Source: JAAZNV01 sp035358315
GTDB lineage: Bacteria > Patescibacteriota > WWE3 > UBA101185 > UBA10185
Direction of reading: 5' to 3'
Length of the DNA stretch: 5,408 nucleotides
Assembly: GCA_035358315.1 (NCBI GenBank)
Contig: DAOPPB010000028.1
Location: 1-5,408 of the forward strand
Shown: in pieces, positions 1 through 5,230 of the stretch
Position numbering within the stretch: position 1 is the stretch's first letter
How the letters are laid out: each line of letters starts with the position of its first letter
Notes under the pieces: model-generated
Told to the model about the DNA's origin: nothing
Database searches by the model: none
What the model saw: only the letters and a program-made list of their open reading frames with translations
Translations under genes and position numbers: made by a program

Positions 1-1
1 A

Positions 2-155
2 GAGGGAACTCCGGAGTTTACAAATGTGGAAGAAGAAAGATTAGGATCCTACATTCCGGCCTAGAGCATTTATTAAAATCTTAAGTGCCGAGACAGGAAA
101 AGATTTAAAGAGAAATTTGGAGCAAAAAAACATAAAAACACCACAAAGAATTTAA
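2..155 (+). pseudogene. 3' end of an unidentified plus-strand gene, probably frameshifted
   Basis: The gene enters from outside the window. One frame reads EGTPEFTNVEEERL and continues GSYIPA to a TAG at 62-64. The next frame, open from 45 to a TAA at 153-155, reads DPTFRPRAFIKILSAETGKD and continues as a charged, protein-like tail ending KTPQRI. Skipping one G of the GG at 44-45 joins the two into one sensible C-terminus (EEERL-DPTFRPRAF). The second frame has no ATG of its own and is preceded by a stop at 42-44, so it cannot be a separate gene with a normal start. I infer a one-base insertion, either a real mutation or a sequencing/assembly error. Read strictly, the gene simply ends at 64. 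I do not recognise the family. The gene converges with the minus-strand block. Confidence 0.42.
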
Positions 156-191
156 CAGTATTTTATCGCTGGAAAATTTCCGTGGTGTTTT
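123..191 (-). terminator. Probable intrinsic terminator of the minus-strand block
   Basis: Read on the minus strand, AAAACACCAC (191-182) pairs perfectly with GTGGTGTTTT (144-135). The helix can extend inward by GGAAATTTT (181-173) against AAATTCTTT (153-145), with two G.U pairs and two mismatches, leaving a loop of about 19 nt. It is followed by T-rich sequence, including seven T at 130-124. The G.U pairs form only in the minus-strand transcript, which favours termination of the gene ending at 205. The perfect outer stem could also serve the plus strand, since it is followed there by TTTTCTATTTA. The long loop makes it weaker than a classical terminator. Confidence 0.5.
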
Positions 192-204
192 CTATTTATA
201 TTTC

Positions 205-1671
205 CTATTTATATACCAGTCTGCCTTCTACTTCCCTGCTAATATTCTGGTTGTTCCTCATACACTCTTCTAAAACTTCGGTTGCCGAAGTAGATATAAC
301 CTTCGACTGGCCGAATTTCATAAGTTCTTCTTCTGTAACATTCAGGTTGTGTTCACAATTGCTCAAGTGATATCCCTGAATGCATATTGAATAAAAAGAA
401 TCGTTCTTTACTTCTTCTCCGTTAATTTTCAATGATTCTAATTTCCCCGCGCTTTCATCATAAACAGCTCTTACAGAAGAATTAACCTGATAGCACTCCC
501 CCTCTGAATTTCTGTTTTCTTTCCTCATAATATGACCGAAAATCTTTTTTAATTGTTCACCGGTTATCTTAAAACGGGTCAGACTATCATCATAGGGAAA
601 ACAGGATTTCAAATCCCCCAGCGTAACAATAGGCCCCAACTCTTTTGATCTTATAGAACCGCTTCCTACCAACATAACATCGCATTGACAAACCTGCGCA
701 AACAAATCAGCAATAAGATTTCCCAGCTCCGTCTCAACTTCCCTTCCGGGGTGGGTTAACTTTCTTGAAAGCTTGCACACAATCGTGTTGTACTTTCTAT
801 CCACCTCACTCTTAAAAGATTCAATAAATTTCATCAGCTCCTCGTCAGGTTCCGCAATTTTGTCGTCAATCGGTATAAGTTGCCATTTATAATCAACAAT
901 GCTATTTGTATCGTCATCAACGATTATGTCATATCTTCCGATTTGATCGGAACCCACACCTGCCTGAGATATTAAAATATTATTTACAACTTCCGGTTTT
1001 TCCAAAAATGTATGAGAATGACCTCCTATTATCATGTCTACACCCCACTCCGGCTTCAGCATCGCGGCAAGTTCTTTATCGGAATCAAATCCTATGTGCG
1101 TGAGAAGTATCGTAAGGTCTATATCATCATTTTTGTAAGCGTTGCATATTTTACCTACTTCCTGACTTGCTTCTTCAAGAGTGATAAAACTTCCGATTAA
1201 TTTATCCAATTTTAAAGACTCAATTACCTTTTCAGTAATAATTCCCGTAAAGAGAATGTCAAAACCGTCTTTTCTTATTATTTTGTAGGGATTCATCAAT
1301 CGTTTGTTGTATTTTTTAATATACAGATTGGCGTTTACAATCGGAAAATTTGCCACTTTTTCCAGAAATAAAAGATGGGGAAGACCGTAGTCAAATTCGT
1401 GGTTTCCTAAAGCTACGACATCAGGAGCCAGGTAATTCATTATCTCAATAGTGGAACATCCTTTATACTCACTATCAATAACTGATCCCTGAATCATGTC
1501 CCCGGATATAACATACAAGACATTTTTTTCCTCTTTTCTGACCTTGTTTATGTATCCTGAAATAAGTGCCAATCCTCCTATTAACTTACCCCTTTCCTTT
1601 TTATCATCGGAGAAAAAGTCTCCGTGCATATCATTTGAATGTAATATTGTGAATTTCTTTTTTGCGCCCAT
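205..1671 (-). CDS. Cytoplasmic-type bifunctional metallophosphatase/5'-nucleotidase
   Basis: This 488-residue protein has the two-domain layout of the UshA/CD73 family. The N-terminal calcineurin-like metallophosphatase domain (about 5-250) shows the dinuclear metal ligands in order: D14 and H16 in NDMHG, D58 in SGDMIQGS, N90-H91 in GNHEFD, H192 in LLTHIG, and H218/H220 in GGHSH. The C-terminal nucleotidase domain (about 290-485) has GNLIAD (317-322), GSGSIR (336-341, where many relatives have NGGIR), CFPYDDSL and ITGEQLK. Expected activity is metal-dependent removal of phosphate from nucleoside monophosphates or related phosphoesters; the exact substrate cannot be read. Unlike classical exported members there is no signal peptide: the protein starts MGAKKKFTILHSNDMHG, and its ten cysteines also fit a reducing cytosol. 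A role in nucleotide salvage is inferred. From memory, it resembles clostridial proteins that share the same N-terminus, so transfer is possible. It lies 41 nt after the thioredoxin gene with no clear promoter. An in-frame TAG upstream supports this ATG, although SD-like AGG lies about 18 nt away. Confidence 0.93.
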   Translation of the reverse strand: MGAKKKFTILHSNDMHGDFFSDDKKERGKLIGGLALISGYINKVRKEEKNVLYVISGDMIQGSVIDSEYKGCSTIEIMNYLAPDVVALGNHEFDYGLPHLLFLEKVANFPIVNANLYIKKYNKRLMNPYKIIRKDGFDILFTGIITEKVIESLKLDKLIGSFITLEEASQEVGKICNAYKNDDIDLTILLTHIGFDSDKELAAMLKPEWGVDMIIGGHSHTFLEKPEVVNNILISQAGVGSDQIGRYDIIVDDDTNSIVDYKWQLIPIDDKIAEPDEELMKFIESFKSEVDRKYNTIVCKLSRKLTHPGREVETELGNLIADLFAQVCQCDVMLVGSGSIRSKELGPIVTLGDLKSCFPYDDSLTRFKITGEQLKKIFGHIMRKENRNSEGECYQVNSSVRAVYDESAGKLESLKINGEEVKNDSFYSICIQGYHLSNCEHNLNVTEEELMKFGQSKVISTSATEVLEECMRNNQNISREVEGRLVYK

Positions 1672-1712
1672 ATTTAAACATCTATTTACCTACTATTCCT
1701 ACAGGGCTTCGT

Positions 1713-2501
1713 TTATTTCCCTAAAGCGGATTTTACAACCGGTTCCATATCCGAGTAGCTGTAAGCTCCGGAGTAGCTTTTATCATTCACAAAAAATCCC
1801 GGAGTACCCGAGACACCTAATGAATTAGCTGTAGAAACATCCGTGTTTAGCTGTGCATCGTATTTTCCGCTGTCCAAACACGATTTCATAGTATTTTTAT
1901 CCACTGCGGTAGCCAAAAAATCGGCCAATACACCAGATTTGGTTTTATCATTTTTCACGGTGTTGTTCATCAAGTTATACCCCGCGTTACTAAATAGAAG
2001 TGCCTTTGCTTCCCAAAATTTTCCGACTTCATTGGCGCAGTATAAAGCTTTCATACTCATTTGTCCGTTTCCATGGCCATTCTGATATATCATGGCAAAA
2101 GCGGCGTCCCCGCTCTCAACCAACTTTTTCATTTCCTGAACGGGAGCTACGTAAGTACCACCGTCCTTTACCAATTTAAAATTCCCACTTTGTGAATTCA
2201 ACTCGCTATTATAACCGGCAGCAATCTGGCAGTATGGGCAACTCGGATCTGAAATCTCCAAAAATATTACTTTCTTTGAATCATCTCCGAACTTTATAGC
2301 CGCGTTGTTAAAAGCAGATTTAACCTGGTCAATTCCAACAGAGACACCTTGAGTAGATTGCTCCGAAGTAGTGTCGGCCTCGTTGCTGGTTTCTTTTCCC
2401 GAGTTTTTTTTAGTTCCCGGAAAAACAAAACCTAAATAAAAACCCACCGCAATGAGGGCAATTATTACCAGTATTTGATTAAAATTTGATTTTTTGTTCA
2501 T
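1713..2501 (-). CDS. Membrane-anchored DsbA/BdbD-like thioredoxin-fold protein
   Basis: The protein has 262 residues. Residues 9-29 form one hydrophobic segment after a short basic start (MNKKSNFNQ), either an uncleaved anchor or a signal peptide; there is no lipobox cysteine. A Ser/Thr/Glu-rich linker (about 33-52) spaces the catalytic domain from the membrane. The thioredoxin domain has C88-P-Y-C91 after FLEISDPS, and the cis-proline loop GTP (232-234) followed by GFFVND, with a helical insertion between (YCANEVGKFWEAKALLF, 154-170). This is the DsbA/Thioredoxin_4 architecture, so it probably oxidises or shuffles disulfides in exported proteins outside the membrane. C155 and C208 are two further cysteines. 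No DsbB/VKOR partner is in the window. It has a plausible promoter and a GGAG ribosome-binding site 5 nt before the ATG, so it can be expressed apart from the glycosyltransferase upstream. The specific subfamily is uncertain. Confidence 0.9.
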   Translation of the reverse strand: MNKKSNFNQILVIIALIAVGFYLGFVFPGTKKNSGKETSNEADTTSEQSTQGVSVGIDQVKSAFNNAAIKFGDDSKKVIFLEISDPSCPYCQIAAGYNSELNSQSGNFKLVKDGGTYVAPVQEMKKLVESGDAAFAMIYQNGHGNGQMSMKALYCANEVGKFWEAKALLFSNAGYNLMNNTVKNDKTKSGVLADFLATAVDKNTMKSCLDSGKYDAQLNTDVSTANSLGVSGTPGFFVNDKSYSGAYSYSDMEPVVKSALGK

Positions 2502-2506
2502 AGGAT

Positions 2507-2510
2507 CTCC
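2507..2510 (-). promoter_or_regulatory. Ribosome-binding site of the DsbA-like gene
   Basis: The minus strand reads TTTTTGGAGATCCTATG, with GGAG 5 nt before the ATG at 2501. This SD supports the chosen start, which gives a basic N-terminus followed directly by the membrane segment. Confidence 0.6.
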
Positions 2511-2529
2511 AAAAATAAATTATGTAGAA

Positions 2530-2558
2530 ATATTACTCTAACTCCTACCTGCTATCAA
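2530..2558 (-). promoter_or_regulatory. Sigma-70-type promoter for the DsbA-like gene
   Basis: On the minus strand TTGATA (2558-2553, five of six matches to TTGACA) is followed after exactly 17 nt by TAATAT (2535-2530, four of six to TATAAT). Predicted transcription starts near 2523, giving a leader of about 22 nt that includes the GGAG ribosome-binding site. It lies in the 64-nt gap after the glycosyltransferase, the largest gap in the minus-strand block, where a separate promoter is plausible. It would drive the thioredoxin gene and probably the nucleotidase downstream. Confidence 0.45.
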
Positions 2559-2565
2559 CAAAAAT

Positions 2566-3534
2566 TTACTCAACAATCTCACGAACCATGTAAGTTTTTC
2601 TTCCGGAAGATTCAAAATACGTTCGCATAAGCAACTCCCCCAGCATACCGAACATAATAGACTGAATTCCTACAATTATCAGCAAAACCGCCAAAGTAAG
2701 CAAAGGTCTGTTTCCGATGCTTTGACCCATTATCTTTATAACCAGCAAATATATTGCGAGAATTCCTCCCAGCCCTGACATTATTATTCCTGTGAAACCG
2801 AACAGTCTCCCGGGCATAGCTTTAAACGGCTTTTTAGCAAAATAAAGCATAAAATAAAGAGTCGCCAAATCCAAAACGACTTTAATAGTTCTTTTTTGAC
2901 CCTTGTAATTTGATTCTCCGTATTCCCTGTCCTTAAAATCCACCTCAAATTCAATCATATTTTTAGTGTAAACACTTACATAATCCGGAATAAATCTATG
3001 CATTTCTCCATACAACTTAAGATTTTTCGCTATATCTCTTCTAAAACCTTTCATCCCCGAGCCTCTATCCTTCATATAAACTTTTGAAATCTTTCCTATG
3101 ATCCAATTTGCTGCGTCGCTTTGTTTCGCACGGCTGCTTTTTCCCCCGCCCCATCTCTGAACCCTGTTAGTATTTACAAAATCATACCCGTTGTCTAGAT
3201 AATCAATTACTTTGTTTACATTCTCTAAAGGAATTTCAAGATCAGCAGAGACGGTTATTACGTAATCTCCTTGTGCAGTATCAAAACCGGCCATATAAGC
3301 ACAACTCTGGCCAAAATTTCCCATCAGATTTATTCCTTTTATCTCCTCGTGAGAGCCCGCATAACTTTTGATAACATCCCAGGTTTTATCTTTACTACCG
3401 TCATTAACAGCTATAATTTCAAATGAATACTTATGATCCTTAATCAGATCTAACAACCCATCGAGAGTTTTTCCTATATTTCCTTCTTCGTTGTAGCAGG
3501 GAATCACTATTGAAATAAGTTTATTTTTTTCCAT
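2566..3534 (-). CDS. Family 2 glycosyltransferase, polyprenyl-phosphate (DPM1/GtrB-like) type
   Basis: This 322-residue protein transfers a sugar from a nucleotide donor, most likely onto undecaprenyl phosphate at the inner face of the membrane. The GT-A domain starts SIVIPCYNEEGNI (8-20), then VNDGSKDKT (43-51), NFGQSCAYMAGFD (73-85), and the metal/donor site VSADLEIP (95-102), where many relatives have DADLQDP. RGSGMKGFRRD (157-167) and LYGEMHRFIP (174-183) are hallmark motifs of the ArnC/GtrB/DPM1-like group. DREYGESNYK (202-211) precedes the membrane part. Two hydrophobic segments (about 243-267 and 278-302) anchor the C-terminus, as in GtrB-type enzymes. The start is set by a strong AAGGAG site and overlaps the end of the epimerase gene by 28 nt, implying translational coupling. 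Together they probably serve a surface glycan or protein-glycosylation pathway. The sugar cannot be told from sequence. Confidence 0.93.
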   Translation of the reverse strand: MEKNKLISIVIPCYNEEGNIGKTLDGLLDLIKDHKYSFEIIAVNDGSKDKTWDVIKSYAGSHEEIKGINLMGNFGQSCAYMAGFDTAQGDYVITVSADLEIPLENVNKVIDYLDNGYDFVNTNRVQRWGGGKSSRAKQSDAANWIIGKISKVYMKDRGSGMKGFRRDIAKNLKLYGEMHRFIPDYVSVYTKNMIEFEVDFKDREYGESNYKGQKRTIKVVLDLATLYFMLYFAKKPFKAMPGRLFGFTGIIMSGLGGILAIYLLVIKIMGQSIGNRPLLTLAVLLIIVGIQSIMFGMLGELLMRTYFESSGRKTYMVREIVE

Positions 3535-4466
3535 ATTTTCTCCTTAAACCAATCTACCTCTTTTTTTAAACCTTCTTGCGGTGTCGTAACCGGATTATAC
3601 CCCAAAACTCTTCGGGCCTTATCAATAGTAGCTCTGGTTTCAAGCTGATCACCGGGTCTGGGAGGTTTAATATCATAAATAGCCTTCTTCCCAAGGTAGT
3701 CCTCAATAATTTTTAAACCTTCTCCCACCGTTATGGCAGAGTCAAATCCCAGATTAAATATCTCCCCAATACACTTTTCATAATTATTCAAAATTGACAC
3801 AAAACCATCCACAACATCTCCGACATAAGTAAAACTTCTGAGGTGTTTTTCACTCCCTTCATAAAAAGGAAAAGGCCTGTCGTTTAAAATAGAATCTATT
3901 ACTTTCGGATAAAGTTTATCCGGTCTTTCTCTCTCACCGTAAATTGAAAAAAGACGGGTGGAGCAGGCCGGAAATCCTGCGTCCCTTTGATACGCAAGAA
4001 GCAACTGCTCAGCGGCAAGTTTGGTAACTCCATAGTGAGAAGTCGGCTTTGGAGGAGCATTTTCATCGTCAGTGGCGTTTCTTCCGTATACCGACGAAGT
4101 TGAAATGTTAACAAAAATCTTAAAATCCGAAAGGTCTTTTACCGCCTGATACAAATTCTCAGTTGCTATAACATTATTTTTTAAAAAAACGGAAAAAGGC
4201 GTTGAAGCCGATATCCCGGGCTGGGCTGCAAAATGAAAAACGGCCTCAACTCCTTCTACAACAGGTGTTAAATCATCTTCCGATATATCAAGTTCGTGAA
4301 TTTTTATTCCTTTCTCCGCAAGATCCTGTGCGTTTAACCTCTTTAACTCCACGGAGTAATAAGGACTAAAATTATCAACTCCCACAACTTCGTGTCCAAG
4401 ATCGGTTAGTCTTTCCGAGAGATGCGAACCTATAAATCCGGCAGCGCCGGTGACAAGAATTTTCAT
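3507..4466 (-). CDS. NAD-dependent sugar-nucleotide epimerase/dehydratase (extended SDR)
   Basis: The protein has 319 residues, normal for UDP-sugar 4-epimerases and related extended short-chain dehydrogenases. The Rossmann fold opens MKILVTGAAGFIGSH with the glycine motif TGAAGFIG (6-13), and D31 in VVGVDNFSPYY should bind the NAD ribose. LDISE (59-63), HFAAQPG (78-84), the catalytic serine region NISTSSVYG (120-128) and Y145-x-x-x-K149 (YGVTK) are all present. RSFTYVGDVVDG (210-221) and PRPGDQLETRATIDKAR (269-285) belong to the C-terminal substrate domain. HFAAQPG is common in UDP-glucuronate 4-epimerases and close relatives, but UDP-glucose epimerase or another sugar dehydratase/epimerase cannot be excluded. 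The product probably feeds the glycosyltransferase that overlaps its 3' end. The ATG has no SD, and a perfect TATAAT lies 8 nt upstream, suggesting a leaderless mRNA start. Confidence 0.93.
   Translation of the reverse strand: MKILVTGAAGFIGSHLSERLTDLGHEVVGVDNFSPYYSVELKRLNAQDLAEKGIKIHELDISEDDLTPVVEGVEAVFHFAAQPGISASTPFSVFLKNNVIATENLYQAVKDLSDFKIFVNISTSSVYGRNATDDENAPPKPTSHYGVTKLAAEQLLLAYQRDAGFPACSTRLFSIYGERERPDKLYPKVIDSILNDRPFPFYEGSEKHLRSFTYVGDVVDGFVSILNNYEKCIGEIFNLGFDSAITVGEGLKIIEDYLGKKAIYDIKPPRPGDQLETRATIDKARRVLGYNPVTTPQEGLKKEVDWFKEKIWKKINLFQ
3540..3545 (-). promoter_or_regulatory. Strong ribosome-binding site of the glycosyltransferase gene
   Basis: The minus strand reads TTTAAGGAGAAAATATGG, a full AAGGAG 5 nt before the ATG at 3534. 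It lies inside the last codons of the epimerase gene and fixes the glycosyltransferase start, making the 28-nt overlap credible. Confidence 0.8.
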
Positions 4467-4474
4467 ATGTAAAT

Positions 4475-4480
4475 ATTATA
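4475..4480 (-). promoter_or_regulatory. -10 element (TATAAT) giving a leaderless or near-leaderless transcript
   Basis: In the 40-nt gap between the short tsaB and the epimerase, the minus strand reads AAAATGTATAATATTTACAT and then ATG. TATAAT is a perfect -10 hexamer; transcription would start near 4468, about 2 nt before the ATG at 4466. No convincing -35 sits at 16-18 nt upstream, though a TG directly abuts the hexamer. There is no SD in the gap, which agrees with leaderless translation. Confidence 0.45.
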
Positions 4481-4506
4481 CATTTTAATTATGACAGGCT
4501 GAAAAA

Positions 4507-4860
4507 TCACTTCTTCTTTCTCTCACTGATGTTAGGCTCTCCTCCGTACTCAGGAATATACAACTCACCGAGCTTCTTTCTCCCCAAAATCCAGTTAAGA
4601 ACGTTGGAAACCGTTACTCCGATTTTCAATCCTGTAAAGGAACCGGGCCCGAGGTTTGGAACAAATTCCGATATATCTTTCAATTCCAAATTGTTTTTTT
4701 GCAAAATTTTTCTTATTGAGCCGACAACGTCTACACTGCCTTCAATAACATCCAATTCTTTTTGTTTCTCCCCGGAAATTTTTATCAGACTTACTTTTTT
4801 CCTATCCCTTTGAGAAGAATCAATATAAATTTTCAATTGTGATTTTTCTTGTGTTTTCAT
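4507..4860 (-). CDS. tsaB: Short TsaB-like protein (tRNA t6A biosynthesis), lacking the second domain
   Basis: TsaB is the scaffold partner of TsaD in making the t6A modification at tRNA position 37. This copy has 117 residues where family members usually have about 220-240. KIYIDSSQ (10-17) matches the opening IDTS strand, KKVSLI the next strand, and LGPGSFTGLKIGVTVSNV (70-87) the family signature. After this helix the chain passes at once to LGELYIPEYGGEPN (97-110) and a basic end, SERKKK. The tail resembles the extreme C-terminus of full TsaB (a P-x-Y segment), so the second ASKHA-type domain seems to be cleanly missing rather than lost by a late stop; that is inference. The N-terminal domain is the part known to contact TsaD, so function may persist. 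It overlaps tsaE by 41 nt. A TTG at codon 9 (4836) would give the more typical length before IDSS and cut the overlap to 17 nt; neither start has a clear SD. Confidence 0.85.
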   Translation of the reverse strand: MKTQEKSQLKIYIDSSQRDRKKVSLIKISGEKQKELDVIEGSVDVVGSIRKILQKNNLELKDISEFVPNLGPGSFTGLKIGVTVSNVLNWILGRKKLGELYIPEYGGEPNISERKKK

Positions 4861-5230
4861 CTATGTACTCAAAATAAATTTTTACCGTGTTTGAAGGAAG
4901 CAAATCCTCTATAGTTTCTGGCCATTCTATCACCGTTATGGAATTTTCATCAGATATCATTTCCCCCAAACCTATGTCCAAAGCTTCTTCTTTTGAACTT
5001 AGTCTGTAGAGATCAATGTGATTTACATTCCCATATTTTCTTGCCATTACAAAAGTCGGGCTCTGAACCCTGTTTTTCAAACCCAAACCTTCAACAAAAT
5101 ATCTGACAAAGGTAGTTTTACCGCTTCCCAAATCCCCGTAAAGAGCGATGACGAAGCCGTTTTTTACTTTCCCTGCTACTTCGTAAGCAAGTTCTTTAGT
5201 TTTGTCGGCAGAATCGGAAATAATTTCCAT
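4820..5230 (-). CDS. tsaE: tRNA threonylcarbamoyladenosine biosynthesis ATPase TsaE
   Basis: This 136-residue cytoplasmic P-loop ATPase acts with TsaB and TsaD in forming threonylcarbamoyladenosine at A37 of ANN-reading tRNAs; ATP hydrolysis by TsaE resets the TsaBD complex. Visible motifs are the Walker A YGDLGSGKTTFVR (31-43), SPTFV (57-61), HIDLYRL (71-77), the DIGLGE segment (85-90) and VIEWPE (100-105), in the family order and at normal spacing. Length is normal. The start MEIISDSADKTKELA is typical for the family and has GGGGTG 5 nt upstream, so the 55-nt overlap with the VanZ-like gene appears genuine. The next gene is tsaB, overlapping by 41 nt, a pairing seen in many bacteria; tsaD is not in the window. 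Confidence 0.96.
   Translation of the reverse strand: MEIISDSADKTKELAYEVAGKVKNGFVIALYGDLGSGKTTFVRYFVEGLGLKNRVQSPTFVMARKYGNVNHIDLYRLSSKEEALDIGLGEMISDENSITVIEWPETIEDLLPSNTVKIYFEYIDENTRKITIENLY

Noticed and set aside
41..133. Minus-strand 31-codon frame beginning MFFCSKFLFKSF
   Set aside because: It lies beyond the predicted terminator, has no SD and is opposite the better-supported tail of the plus-strand gene.
171..181. Near-palindrome GGAAAATTTCC as an operator site
   Set aside because: It is a single short A/T-rich palindrome inside the hairpin region with no second copy or nearby promoter to regulate.
182..370. Plus-strand open frame beginning in the terminator region
   Set aside because: It runs antisense to the conserved C-terminus of the nucleotidase and has no ribosome-binding site; its hydrophobic look comes from the complementary A/T-rich codons.
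1496..1828. Plus-strand open frame of 110 codons across the nucleotidase/thioredoxin junction
   Set aside because: It is antisense to two well-supported genes, has no recognisable motif and shows low-complexity Ser/Phe/Pro composition typical of a shadow frame.
3899..4114. Second minus-strand frame of 71 codons inside the epimerase gene
   Set aside because: It is nested in another frame of a clearly conserved SDR gene and lacks any motif or start signal.
4529..4813. Plus-strand 94-codon frame opposite the short tsaB, considered as a reason to doubt tsaB
   Set aside because: The tsaB frame has the family signature GPGSFTGLKIG, while the opposite frame is a Ser/Phe-rich shadow.
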